DNA of 64,000 bases, taken from Lineolata rhizophorae (lineage: Eukaryota > Ascomycota > Dothideomycetes > Lineolatales > Lineolataceae). Under the pieces are notes generated by a model. It was not told the origin of the DNA and did not search any database. It worked only from the letters and a program-made list of their open reading frames with translations. The stretch spans positions 556,129-620,128 of the forward strand of contig MU001670.1 of NCBI GenBank assembly GCA_010093515.1, read 5' to 3'. This document shows, piece after piece, positions 32,964 to 44,457 of this stretch (its first letter is position 1; every line of letters starts with the position of its first letter). Position numbers and translations under genes: made by a program.

Positions 32964-33870
32964 TTTGAATCGCGGCTGCGCGAAGCCGAGGCCGTACTAT
33001 TCTGCCGAGGACGCTCACGCATGTCGGTGTAAGATCATGAAGACCGCTCGAGCTGCACAGCCTCGATAGTAAGTTTTGGGGATGCGGCAAGTCGAGAGAG
33101 ACGAAAGCGTGCAGCAGACTCAGACCGCCGACGCGACATCTTCGGTGACAGGCGCGCTGGGATTTCACCGCCTTTCGTCGGGCGTTAGTGTACGCGCGAG
33201 GGCGGTGTATGATTCTGCCGACAGAGCTTTTTGTTTAACCTCTCTGTCGCTTGTCCTCGAAAATATTCCTTCCACCTACACCCCACAGTTGGTCTTTCAC
33301 GCGCTACTTGACGCGTTCCGTTGACAAACCTACGCCAACACACGTAATAAATACCTTTCAGTTCTAAAGCCAGGCTTCTGCTATTACGCTTGTAGTTACG
33401 CGATCGGCACCCATAAAGCATTTGATCAGCGCTTTGGTTATCGTGCTTGCAGCTGCCCAGTAAGTACTTGTTGAAACGGAAAGGTGCCATTGCGCGTTTG
33501 GTCTTTGCTTAAAGCCTCTGCACAATTATAAAAAGAATGCGTCTGAGGACCACGCTATCGTATCGAAGACTTGATCTCTTGTTCCACTATCGTGTCCACA
33601 ATTTTGTAGCTACTTCTTGACATGTCCAAGTTATCTCACCGCGGTCTTCATACTTGCTTAACCTCTCATACTTGTACCCTTCTAATCAATAGCTTCACAG
33701 AATAGGAGGCCTTGCCACTTGCTTGAATTCAGCGTCTGTGGTCAAATTTGCATCTGCAGGGCCGATACCTTCGAATTCCATCTGGCCCCGTCGCTCTCGC
33801 CAAGGCGCGAGAGGTGGTTAAGAGCCTGCACGCTTAGTCCGCGTTTTATCAGGCGCTAAGTTCCGCCAAA
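32964..33870. promoter_or_regulatory. Shared divergent promoter region, gpi3 / dbp6
   Basis: 0.9 kb between two divergent housekeeping genes. It is of mixed composition and has no coding frame with a motif. No individual site can be assigned. Confidence 0.45.
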
Positions 33871-36063
33871 ATGGCAGATACGGTAGAGAAAAAGTCGAAC
33901 AGCAAGTCGAAACGAAAAGGCTCAAAATCGGGGCATAAATCTACTTACGCTATGCAGAGTCATCTCGACCGCGAGCCACGTTCTGAGCAAAAGAAGCGCA
34001 AAGACTCGGAGGACGGTGATTCCGGTGGGATTTTCGGCGACGACCTGATCCAAATAAATAAACATGAGGCGATTGCAGGAGCTGGAGCGCATACCGACGA
34101 GTCGGATGATCGACACACGCGCAAGAAGCACAAGCGCGAAAAGAAAAAATCAAGAAAAGACATGCGCACGGATGGAAATACAGATGACGAACCCAAAAAG
34201 AAACACCGAGCTTTGATGGAGAAGTTCCAAAAGGCAACTGATCGCGCCAAGGTCCCGGTGACAACAGAGAAGGGTGAAGTCAGGCCAGAAGTTCAAGGGT
34301 CCGATAAGCAGATGGAGGATTCTGTGAATGTTTCAAAGGTTCATGGGCTAGAAGAGCTCCCGCAATTTCCTGTCTTATCCGAAAAGGCATATGTACCGCA
34401 ATTTTCCGCTCTTCCGACCTGGATTACCGAAGCTACTGAAGTCGACGGCATAACGAAAGTCCCATTCTCGCTTATTGGGGCCATCTCGCCGACACTCCAG
34501 GAGCGGCTCCGTCGCATGCGTTACGCAGAAGCATTTGCAGTGCAAGCTACCATAATTCCAAAATTGGTCCGGCCTAGCTTCCACCACTACCACCGAGACA
34601 TGTGTGTTGCTGCACCTACAGGATCTGGAAAGACATTGAGCTACCTTCTACCGATCATTCAAATGCTCTGGAATGCAGTCACTGTGAAATTACGCGCCGT
34701 TATCGTCGTCCCAACTAGAGAATTGGCCCTACAAGTCTGGCGAGAAGCACGAAAGCTGGCCGGTGGGTCAAATATCCGGCTCGGCTTGGCGAGTGGTAGT
34801 TGTGAATTCGAAGTAGAGAAAGGGAACCTGATGGAGCAAACGCTGATATATGACGAAGAACTTTTTAATGCCATGCAGGCTGCGGCAGACAAAGAGAGAG
34901 CGGATGCCATTAGAACTGGGTTTTGGGCTCGGGCCGAGCTTGCAGCGATGAAAGACGCAGTGCCTCACTGGGTCCCAACGTGGAAGCCGGCAGTTGACAT
35001 CCTGATTTGCACGCCCGGCCGCCTAGTCGAACACCTCATAAAAACGCCCGGGTTCGATCTCTTTGATCTCCGCTGGCTTGTCATCGACGAAGCAGATAAG
35101 CTGCTAGAGCAAAGCTATCAACGCTGGGTTGATGTAGTCATTGGCGCACTGGAGCGGCCGAAGCCTCGTCATAGGCAGGACTACCACGAGAAGCTAGAAG
35201 AATCTGAGAGCATCCATGTTGATCGTACGGTTCAGAAAATTATATTGAGCGCCACCATGACACGAGATCTTGCGAAGCTTCATCAGTTACGTCTGCAGTG
35301 TCCCAAGCTAGTTGTCGTCAAAGAAAATCAAGCGGAAATTGCTGGTGGTGGAGGCCATGGTTACGAACTCCCTGCAGGATTGGTTGAGAGGGGAGTTCAC
35401 GTCGGAAGTGGCAACCTGAAGCCTGTTCATCTGCTTCATCTTCTCCGCACAGAGGCCTTGGAAACGCATCTACGGAGTTCTTACCCGGATCGCAGTGCAG
35501 GCACCCGTACGGCGGATAACGCTTCACACTTTAAGAGAAATACACACCACGGGAGAGAAGATCGCGGCAATAGTGTTTTAATCTTTACGAAGAACAATGA
35601 GAGTGCCATGCGCCTAGCGTTCCTCTTGAAGAAGTTGCATCCGCCATTCTCTAGACAGATCGGCCTTCTCGAAAAGTCCGAAGGCAAGAAGAACGAAAAA
35701 ACTCTCAAGAAATTCAACCACGGCGTGTATTCTATCCTCATCGCTTCGGACCGTGCTTCTCGGGGCTTGGATATCCCAGAGCTAGGCCACATCATCAATT
35801 ACGACATTCCGAATGAAGTGGTCAAGTACGTACATCGTGCCGGCCGTACGGCGCGCGCCGGTCGCCAGGGTCACGCGTGGACACTAGTGGCGGATACGGA
35901 AGCTGCCTATTTCTGGAAGGATATCGTCAAGGGTGGATACATCAACCGCGGCCAACGATCCGTTACTCGGATGACGATTCCGGAGACGATGTTCGATGTG
36001 GACATGCTGAAGAAGTACGAAGATGCACTGCGCGAACTGGGGCATGCTGTTAAAGGCAAGTAA
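33871..36063 (+). CDS. dbp6: DEAD-box RNA helicase of ribosome assembly (Dbp6 / DDX51 type)
   Basis: A single-exon gene of 730 residues with ATG at 33871. The N-terminus (1-150) is Lys/Ser/Glu-rich with nuclear or nucleolar type basic clusters. The helicase core has all motifs in order: AAPTGSGKT (motif I, near 249), VVPTRELALQ (Ia, near 277), ICTPGRLVEH, VIDEAD (II), LSATM (III), then SILIASDRASRGLD (V) and YVHRAGRTARAGR (VI). Motif II reads DEAD. The long insert between motifs Ia and Ib and the IGLLEKSEGKKNEKTLKKF segment are typical of Dbp6/DDX51, which act in 60S pre-ribosome formation in the nucleolus. The class is certain; the Dbp6 assignment is by recall of these inserts. Nothing is odd apart from the absence of introns. 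Confidence 0.95.
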   Translation: MADTVEKKSNSKSKRKGSKSGHKSTYAMQSHLDREPRSEQKKRKDSEDGDSGGIFGDDLIQINKHEAIAGAGAHTDESDDRHTRKKHKREKKKSRKDMRTDGNTDDEPKKKHRALMEKFQKATDRAKVPVTTEKGEVRPEVQGSDKQMEDSVNVSKVHGLEELPQFPVLSEKAYVPQFSALPTWITEATEVDGITKVPFSLIGAISPTLQERLRRMRYAEAFAVQATIIPKLVRPSFHHYHRDMCVAAPTGSGKTLSYLLPIIQMLWNAVTVKLRAVIVVPTRELALQVWREARKLAGGSNIRLGLASGSCEFEVEKGNLMEQTLIYDEELFNAMQAAADKERADAIRTGFWARAELAAMKDAVPHWVPTWKPAVDILICTPGRLVEHLIKTPGFDLFDLRWLVIDEADKLLEQSYQRWVDVVIGALERPKPRHRQDYHEKLEESESIHVDRTVQKIILSATMTRDLAKLHQLRLQCPKLVVVKENQAEIAGGGGHGYELPAGLVERGVHVGSGNLKPVHLLHLLRTEALETHLRSSYPDRSAGTRTADNASHFKRNTHHGREDRGNSVLIFTKNNESAMRLAFLLKKLHPPFSRQIGLLEKSEGKKNEKTLKKFNHGVYSILIASDRASRGLDIPELGHIINYDIPNEVVKYVHRAGRTARAGRQGHAWTLVADTEAAYFWKDIVKGGYINRGQRSVTRMTIPETMFDVDMLKKYEDALRELGHAVKGK

Positions 36064-38010
36064 GATGGGCGAGGGTTGGACAATATCTGGCTTATGACAA
36101 GCGGCTTTTAAAAGAGTAGACTTTGTAACGAGTAGGCTCCGAGATACGATTGTTTTTTTTTTTCTAGTAACTTTGTACGATACCCTTCAGTAGTGGAGTC
36201 CGCAGCAATGCGGCCTGCTATCTGTAGCCGAAGGCGCTACCTAGGGAGCAATGATGTAATTAAGGCTCGAACGACGAAACATAAAGATCAAAATAATCAT
36301 TATTATCAACGTATAGGAGTTGAGAGACTTGTTGTACCAGTGTGCCTGGCAGCTCAACGTGTGGATCATGCTTGTTCGGCTACCTTCCTATATTAGGCAA
36401 TCCCTTAAGCCTCGGGGCCGCAAACGTCCACTCGTGATTGGCAACTCTCCGAGCACTGTAATTTGGTACATCCCTAGTTCTTCGCGGCGAACTCCGGCGC
36501 TCGAATTCTCGCGAGAAGACCTCCGGTGCAATGGCTGGATAGTATCAACAGATTCTGAAACGGTTTGCCTGTGGGTCCATTTTTCCCGGCGTACGCGTCT
36601 TTGCAATCCTTCAGTTCCACAAAGTAGCTTCCGGAATTAGGAGGTAAAGATACGCTCGCAAGTAAATTCGTATAGGGAGTGACCTCTGTTAGGAACCAGC
36701 TTCTTTGTTTATTAGGATATAGTAGAGTTCATGTAGCTAGAATTTTAGCACCTGCAGATCTCCGAGGTACTTTGCGCGAGATACGTATGCATCTACAGCT
36801 GTTCACATGAAAGCCTACTACGTACATCCGAGGTCACTTTCTAGTCGAGCTATATGTGAGTAGTACATGAAGCCTCGGTGTACAACACCTTTCTTGGCAG
36901 GTCCTAGATGCATCCTTTTAAGCGCAATTATGGAGGGCACGAGCGGTTAACGGTACTGCAATAAACATGCGATCCAATCGAACGCACAGTTTATATTCAA
37001 CGGCCTGACCGAACGTGGTACCTGTTTAGATGCCGCAATCGGACTAGCAACCGTAGACTATCAACGGTTGTGGCGTGCGCCGCTGCACGTTCCCGCGTTT
37101 GCTTATCATCGAAAAAGAGGCGTCGCAGATCTCGCTCTCCGCCCTCTTCTCAGCAGGGACCCCTAATTTCTGTCTCGTCTACGCCCAACCCGGACGAGTC
37201 AAGTCAGACACGGCTCCATTGCCCTCGCCTTCCGCTTTCACTCTCCGGTTTCTGGCCGTCCGGCCCAAATGACGATCAACCTCCCCGAACCTTCTGCGAT
37301 CGGCGCCCGTCAGCCGGCCTCTCAGCGCCCTCGCACGCCTCCGAATTTGCGTGCGGCTGCCATGTACGCCATGGCCGGAGGGATTGCGGTGCCTTGGGCG
37401 GGGATGCGCGCCCACGAGTGACGGGGCGCAAACCGGGTTGTCGTACGAAGGACTCCGACACGCTCGTCCCCCCTCTCCGCACCGGAGGATGCCGCGCCGC
37501 GGCGCCGTGATTCGACGAGCGCGCCTGGCTGTCTCTTCCTGTGGGGAAAATGCTCCTGGGACTAGCACCTAGCTCGGCCTCTGGCTCGTCGAGATAAAAT
37601 CCGTGCCTTCCCATTTTCGCGCCATCGCCAAGGAACCAGATCGTCGTCGTTCGATGGGAGATACCCACTTTGGTGACATCCCTCGGCTCTATCGACGTGT
37701 CGCCGGCCGCTCGATGAAGGAGCTACAGGACGGCCCATTCACAATTCGACCTCCGCTAGCTTAGGATCAACAGTATGGAACCCAAGTAACATGGTGCGAC
37801 TGTTGTGCCCCGCTCCTAAGAAACTTTCCGCACAAAGGAGCAGTGTAGCGATATCAAGAAAGTATAAAGGCTAATCGTTCCCACGTCCACTATGGGTACA
37901 ACAGCGGCGTCGAGCTCCTCTTCACTCCTTAGATTGACTGCCTCTCTTTCCTCGAGCAATCTTATTCTCGTCTCTCGGTTTTTACGTTTGATCACTCATT
38001 GGCCGTTACT
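36064..38010. other. Intergenic region, 1.9 kb
   Basis: Upstream of the protease gene and downstream of dbp6. A GC-rich patch at 37070-37670 shows overlapping biased open frames on both strands with no motif. 36640-37030 is AT-rich with few open frames. No gene is supported. Confidence 0.5.
37860..37870 (+). promoter_or_regulatory. Probable TATA box of the protease gene
   Basis: AGTATAAAGG lies about 148 bp before the start codon, followed by a pyrimidine-rich stretch (CTTCACTCC, CTCTCTTTCC) of the sort that precedes fungal transcription starts. Confidence 0.45.
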
Positions 38011-39359
38011 ATGCCTTCCGTCCACTCATTAGCGACTTTCCTTGCCCTCGCGGGGGCCACGTTCGCGGCCCCCACGAACACCCACGTCTTCAGCAAACGC
38101 TCGTTCTCGATCAACCAGGTTGCCCGGGGCCAGCGCCTCAAGAGCGCGCCCCTCGAGATGCGCCGGACGTACCGCAAGTACGGCAAGCCGGTGCCGACCC
38201 AAGTCGACAGGGCCGCCGCGGCCGTCTCCACCGGCTCCGCGCCGGCCAACCCGGCTCAGTACGATCAGTACTACCTGACTCCGGTTGAAGTTGGCGGCCA
38301 AGATCTGGAGCTGGACATCGACACCGGCTCCGGAGATCTGTACGTACTCACCCTTCAGTTTTCCGCCCTATACGGCGCGCTTCCCAGACCCGTGCGAAGG
38401 CACAATCGAGCATTCAGAACAAGAGCTAACAAAACACCTCGCCGGGACAAACCCACAGCTGGGTCTTCTCCACCATGATGAACTCGACCACAACCTCCGG
38501 CCGGACCCTCTACGACCCGGCCAGATCCAACTCGTCGGACCTCCTCGAGGACGAGACGTGGCGGATCCAGTACGGCGACGGCAGCGGCGCCGCGGGCGTC
38601 GTGTATGCCGACAAGGTCGTCGTGGGCGGCGTGACGGCGACGTCGCAGGCCGTCGAGGCGGCCACGTCGGTGTCGCGCAGCTTCGCCGAGGACGCCGACA
38701 TGGACGGCCTGATGGGCCTGTCCTTCGGCTCCATCAACACGGTCGAGCCGACGCGGCAGCAGACCTTCTTCGAGTCCGTCGTCGGCTCGCTCGACGAGCC
38801 CGTCTTCGCCGTCACGCTCAAGAGCGGCGAGCCGGGGTCCTACGACTTCGGCTTCGTCGACCCGGCCAAGTACGACGGCGAGCTGACGTACGTCGACGTC
38901 GACAGCTCCGACGGCTTCTGGCAGTTCGCCGTCGACGGCTACGGCGTCGGCGGCAGCGGCCCGGCAAACTCGTCCAGCTCCTTCACCTGCATCGCTGACA
39001 CGGGCAGCTCGCTCATGTACGTGCCGAGCGGGCCGCTCAACGAGTACTACGGCGCGGTCGAGGGCGCCACCTTCGACCGCTTCCAGGGTGCCTGGACGCT
39101 GCCCTGCGACGCCGAGCTGCCGGACTTCAGCCTCGTCATCGGCGGCGCCAGCCTCGTCGTCCCGGGCCGCTTCGTCAGCTACGCGCCCGTCGACGACACC
39201 AACGAGACGTGCTACGGCGGCATGCAGTCGTCGGCCGGCATCGGCTTCTGCCTGCTCGGCGACGTGTTCCTCAAGGGCCTGTACGTGGTGCACGACGTCG
39301 GCACGTCGCCACCTCGGATGGGCTGGGCCCAGCAGGCAGGGCTCGACGTCGGGTCGTAA
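38011..39359 (+). CDS. Secreted pepsin-like aspartic protease (family A1)
   Basis: Two exons, 38011-38339 and 38459-39359, with a 119-bp intron (GTACGT...ACAG, phase 2); 409 residues. The start is the ATG of MPSVHSLATFLALAGATFAA, a signal peptide; an in-frame TTG just upstream is not used. A basic propeptide (about 21-85) has dibasic-type sites (SKR at 28-30, MRR at 50-52). The mature enzyme has the two catalytic Asp motifs DTGSGDLWVFS (Asp about 104) and IADTGSSLMYV (Asp about 290), and the flap Tyr in WRIQYGDGSGAAG (about 148). The TCYGGMQ...GFCLLGDVFLKGLYVVHD end block is typical. It is an aspergillopepsin/endothiapepsin-like acid protease secreted for protein digestion. The intron falls exactly in the first active-site loop. 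No C-terminal GPI signal is seen. Confidence 0.96.
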
Positions 39360-40115
39360 GTGCCGTAGCGCATCCCCTATTTCCCTGAGGCCTCTTAAGT
39401 TTTTCATTGTAAAACTAGGGTTATACGACGGCAATTGCTCATCCATGCTAATCGCGGCTCCCTAGGCCCTCGAACTCGAACACGACCACCTTCTACCATG
39501 CAGCTCGCAGCCCGCCGCGGTACTAGCAGTTTTCTTGGTAGCGAATCGGGGGCTCGGGATCCCCAACCGTGGTGAGAGGGCCTGAAAGGATCCGGGCGGT
39601 CGGTTTCGGCGTTAGTAACGTTTTCTCAATGCTCGGGCCGGCGTCGCTCTGCTTCGGGCCGTGGACACTTTGGATCACGAGGTGGTCCGAAAAATTGTCA
39701 GACGAATTCCGCACATCCAATCATCAAGGCGTTTCAATGAAGAGGGAGCGGGATAGAAAAGTTACACGATGCACCGACCGACTGGGATGCCGCTTCGGCT
39801 TTTGCGCGCTCTCGCCGTGGAAACACCTGCCTCTTTGGGGCATGCAGTCGACGTGTGGTTGGTGCATCTGGCTAAAGCCACGACACGGGAACACGGGACC
39901 CTTCGGGCTGGGCCGCCGGGGCCAATGTAGAGATAGAGAGACGAATCATAATTTTTCTTTTCATCGTGCCGCACCCATAACAACCTGATGCGAAAAAAAA
40001 AAAAAAAAAGGGATCTGCGGCTTGCTTCGGCCGATGCGGCCTGCCCCCCGACAGCCCCTGCTGTAGTATCTGGAAAAGACGGAAACTGCTGTTTTGCTTT
40101 CGCCTCCCCTTTTTT
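39360..40115. other. Convergent intergenic spacer with an A17 run
   Basis: It holds the 3' flanks of the protease and SRP19 genes. A homopolymer run of 17 A lies at about 39990-40006. No gene is seen. Confidence 0.5.
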
Positions 40116-40946
40116 TCAATTCTTCCCTTTCTTCTTGTCTTTTTTCTTGGGCTTGCTTTCGCTGCCGCTGGCGCCGGGGCTCTCGCCCTGCATCTCGGCC
40201 ATCATCTCCTTGAAAAAGTTCTCGCTGACGCCACTGCCGCCAAGGGCAGCCGAATGGAGTGGCAAGATGCTGTTCATCTTCCAGCCCCTCGGGATCGCCG
40301 GCCCTTGGCTGGGATCCTTGGGTGGTGGCAGACCCGGGATCTTGAATCTCAACGGGGTCTCCATCGTAGCCGGATGCAGCTTGAGATATGCGGAAACCAA
40401 GTTGTACAGGTGATGTTCTTTTCCCGGCGGTGCGCAAAGCAGCAGCGCGAGGTTCTCGGTCAGCCGGAAACCGTTCTAAAGAGGCAACCCTAGTTCCAAG
40501 GCGAAGATCAACTTACTGTTATTAACATTGCGCGCTACCTTGGCGCCGTTTTCATCCTTCAGCAGCACCCGCACTCTCCCCGGGTTGGCCCAGTCTTTTG
40601 GGTGCCTCTTGGTGGGCTCAAACGTAAAATTCAGCCCCAGCGAATGGACGGCATCGACGATTTCCCGGGCCAGAGGGTTAGGCACGGCCGCTTCCTTCCC
40701 GACGCGGCGGCCCTCGGCACGTGACCGGCTGCTGTCGAAGTATATCGGGTAGAGGCACTGCCATCGTTTGGCGCGCTCTTGATTGGGCTGTCGGAGCGGT
40801 TGCGGCGGTGGTGACGAGGCGGCAGGGACGTCAGTCGGCTGCATCAAGCTCGCTCTCGCGAAGCTTGCAGGGTCGAAATCCGAGGGGTCCATCTCCCCCG
40901 GATCGCTATCCGAGTCGGACACCTCCTCGACTCGCGCGTGAGACAT
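40116..40946 (-). CDS. srp19: Signal recognition particle 19 kDa subunit (SRP19 / Sec65)
   Basis: Two exons, 40946-40517 and 40417-40116; 243 residues. The SRP19 core is clear: RWQCLYPIYFDSSRSRAEGR near residue 60, then RVGKEAAVPNPLAREIVDA, LGLNFTFEPTKRHPKDWANP and GRVRVLLKDENG. Across the intron it joins NVNNKHHLYNLVSAYLKLHP, which recreates the family's conserved KHHLY motif in phase 1. The donor is GTAAGT; the acceptor is the unusual AAAG at 40418. A stronger-looking TTTAG at 40476 lies inside the intron but would shift the frame out of SRP19. The protein binds helices 6 and 8 of SRP RNA and lets SRP54 join, for co-translational ER targeting. The C-terminus is Lys-rich (KKKDKKKGKN). The N-terminal acidic Ser/Asp extension is longer than in animals, as usual in fungi. 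Confidence 0.93.
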
Positions 40947-43900
40947 GGTCGCGCCGGGTGATGTGTTCGAGATTATGTGAGACTGAACAGGCGCAGGTGG
41001 TGCGGATGGGAATTTTAGAACCTTGCGTTGCTTTCTAACAAAATCTACGCGAGGCGAGCTTACCCTGAAGCCGTCCCCGGTTTCGCGAGACGTGGGACGG
41101 TGGGTTTCTTAGAAGAAGGTTTCTTGCCGAGGCCGATAGATACGCCCCGATAAGAGGGGGCCCGCCGTGCGACAATCGGGCGGAGCAAAATTCCAGGGCT
41201 ATGCCGGGGCCATATTAGACGCAAAGTTAGCCTAGAAGGGGCCCAGTAGACTTCTGGAACGGCGCTGGAGATTAATTTGCTCTCCCCAAAAATGCTTCCC
41301 GTGCACGTGGGCGGTCCCAATCGGGGCCCTGGCAGCCAGGTGCAGTCTGGGAAGCGGGCCCGTCGACGTACCTCGTTCTTCCCGTCGCTCCCCACCTAGG
41401 TTTCTCCAATATACCTGCTCGCCGAAGGGGTGAGGCTAGCTGGGGGGGCAGCTGCACGTCCGCGAGTGGAAGCGTTTCAGGCAAAGTTGCGAGCCGCAAG
41501 AGCGGACGACGGCCGAGCTATCCGCCAAATTTCTCCCTTCGAGGCGGTGAGTTACGGAGTAAAAGCCGCGGGGCTTTCCAAGACAGCAGAGCCGGACGGG
41601 GAAGGCTGCGCAGGGGGGGGAGGCAAGCTCTACGCGTCGTTCGGGCTGTTGAGGCTGAAGGGGAGCTCGTCACCGGTTATAGGCGGGCGGGCCAATGGCG
41701 GAGCGCGGGCGGGCAAAGAAGATTGTCGAGACCCCTTGGGTCGGAGCTGTATCGCTGGGAAGCGCGGTGCCGGGCGCTGCGTGATAGGCGACGATGGCGC
41801 AAGGTGGGCTGTGGACGGGCGGTTTTCTGGTGTGGGTTCTGTGGGATTTGCGGAGGGCGGTGGGGTGGCTCGTCCCGGCCCCATCGGCGCCAAGGGGGCC
41901 ATGTGCGCTGCAGCAATCCCCGGCCGGCGGCAAACCACTCGGGTTCAGGGGTGCGGCCGCTGTGGTGAGGGGTCGACGGGGAGGGGCCACGATGGAGGCA
42001 ATGGAGGTCGCTCCACGGCGACGACGGCTCCTCATGGGAGCATCCCTGCGCCGGCTTTCTCGACCAGCCAACCTGAGGGCGCCCGCCGGCCGAGTTTCCC
42101 GCGGCCGGCCGGGGGCGGGCCCAGAGGTCTGGGCTCGTCTCGTCTACGTTATTGCTCGGGCATTTTGGATATACACGCACAGCATCCGGAATCGCAATAT
42201 CAGATGCACGCGGGCGTCGCCAGAGGGAAAGAGTGACGAGGACGACGGCTGGCCTGGTCGGCCTGCCTGCCCATAGCGTGAGGTGATTCGAGCTGGCCAA
42301 ACAACCGGCTGTAGCCATTGCACGTGCTCTGCAGAGCTGGGCTGGACGTGCCTAGGTACATGGCCGTCCGTGGCACGCACGCGTACCCTAGAAGAGTTGC
42401 GGATGCGGGCTGTCCGTATTCCAGTTGCGGCCGTGGCTCCAGCAGCCAGCGCCGGTGCCTTCGTCCATCAGTGATGGTCGGCGGCGGCGGCGGCGGCGGC
42501 GGCGTCGGTTCCGGCCGGGCCTTGCAGGTGCAGCGCGCGACGACGACGGACGGGCCTGCCGGCCGGCTGGTGCTTGCGAAAGACGTCCGAGAGGCAGGCC
42601 GCGCAGCGGCCGGGGCGCAGGGGCCCCGTCTTGCCATATCATACATACACATCAATGCCTGTTGAGGTGGGGTCTGGGATGGCATCATAACCCTGCGGCG
42701 CACCTCGCCCGCCCAGCTGCGGCGATGTCCCTCACCCTGGGGCCGGCCGGCGGAGCGCTTTGATGAACTCGCCTCGTGCCCTGCGAGGGGAGGGCACCCC
42801 ACACGCGCCGCCCTGGCCGGTCGAGTCGTGACCGTCGTGGGCGCTACCGCTGCGGCTCGACCATTTGAGAGGTGCTAACGGGCCTGATCGCCTCGCGTCG
42901 GCGTCTGCTTAAAATGCCCGCGCCCCGGCTAAGCACGGCGGCGGCCACCTACCATCCTGGCGGCCACCCCCAGGCCCTAGGGCTGGCCGCAACGGCCGGG
43001 GCGTAGGGCCTCGGGGCCTGTCCACGGCCAGCGCCGTACCGACTGTTCTTCCTGTTCCCGCCAAGATCAACGACCGACCACACGCGGCGCCCCTTCGACG
43101 CTCCCCTCGCGGCACTCCACACGCCTCTAGTGCTCGGTTTGCCGTCGGCCCACTCCCTCCTGGCTCCTCTCCAAGTCCCTTTTCTGTTCTTCCTCCGGCC
43201 CATTCCCGCGTTCGGACCGCCCGTCGGCCCTGCCCCGAGCTGGACGGCTCCGGGGCTGGGGAAACGCGGTGCGATTAGCTCTCCGCCCCGGCCGGCGTAG
43301 GCATCCCGGCCCGTCACGAGCCTCTGCTCGTACGTCATTCGCCCTCCGCCCGAGCAGCCTTTCACGTCCATCTCGCAACCGGCGGATCCACTGCTCTCGG
43401 GTCATTGCCTGAGCCCCAAGGGTACCTCCCTTCTCCCCGCGTCCCCGTGCCGAGACGACGCGCAAACCTCTTTTTATTTCATCCGCCTGCCCTTTTTTTT
43501 CTCTTTCTCGAACCCTTGCAACACCTTTTTCCATGCGGCTGGCCATTCATATCTCATCGTTCGGCTGCAATGTCCATCTCCACTTCCACCCCCCACCACC
43601 CCCTTCCCCCTTCCCCCCGGGCAGGCCGCCCGCCGGTGCGGAAGCCGCCACGCTCGTCCGCTGCATCATGCGTAACTCAGCCCGCTCGTCCTCTCGCGTG
43701 AGACCGGGATCAAGCCTGGAAAGCAGCAAACTTTCCAAGGTACCGCGCGTAGGGTACCTGGCAACCATGTCTTGCCGTGCGTAGATCATCGTGGCGCGCC
43801 TCGAAGGGAACAGCTGCATTCCGCCTGGCTCCGCCCGGCCCAATGGGTCCCAGGCGGCCCAGGTGGGAGAGGCAAAATTTGCGTTCCTCGGCCGCATTCC

Positions 43901-44457
43901 AGGCTGGACCGGCCGGGCTCTGCGCCCGAAATTGGCCGCGAGAGAGTCCGAACGGACGCGTTTGCTCATCGATTCTGACCGAGTGGAGTCGAGGACTCAC
44001 TAGTCAGCTGGCCTTGCCGTCGTCGGCCGAGTCGGCCAACAGCCTCGGCTTGGCTCGGGATGCCGAGTTGAGGACCGGACGACGAGCCAAGTGCCTTGGT
44101 AGCCTCGAACCATCCGCTGCGGTAGGCGTGACCAAAAGTCAAATTTCCTCTTTCAGAAGGAGAGCCGGGAAGCGGCGCGCTTGCCATTGGCAAATTATGC
44201 GCTTCATTTCGCCGCTGCCTTACATTGCTCCCTACTGCGTGAATTTGATACACCGCCACAAGTCTTAGATCCACCGTAGCCGTTTAAAAGCGACCCGGGC
44301 ATCTTACCAACCTTGTTCTAACCCCAGGCCCGCTCCCGAGAACACTCGCGCTGTGCATATATCTCTCTCTCCTCCTTGCGAGACAAGGAAGCAATCCTTT
44401 GTTTTCCATTCCATTTTAGTAAGACAGAAAGTCAACTTCCCCCCCTTCGAACCCAAC
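40947..44457. other. Intergenic region, 3.5 kb, GC-rich
   Basis: Long frames are open on both strands at once between 41400 and 43900, but they are Arg/Gly/Pro/Ala-rich and mirror each other, which points to base composition and not coding. One TACGGAGTA motif lies at 41553-41561 and a short GGC repeat at about 42480-42505. The last 150 bp are the leader of the aminotransferase gene. No gene is supported. Confidence 0.5.

Noticed and set aside
38355-39446. 363-codon minus-strand frame opposite the protease
   Set aside because: Compositional shadow of the aspartic protease exon; no motif.
40476-40516. 41-bp version of the SRP19 intron ending at TTTAG
   Set aside because: It breaks the frame and loses KHHLY; the 99-bp version restores the conserved protein.
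41430-42236. 268-codon plus-strand frame in the 3.5 kb gap
   Set aside because: Frames are open on both strands over the same DNA and are Gly/Arg/Ala/Pro-rich with no conserved motif.
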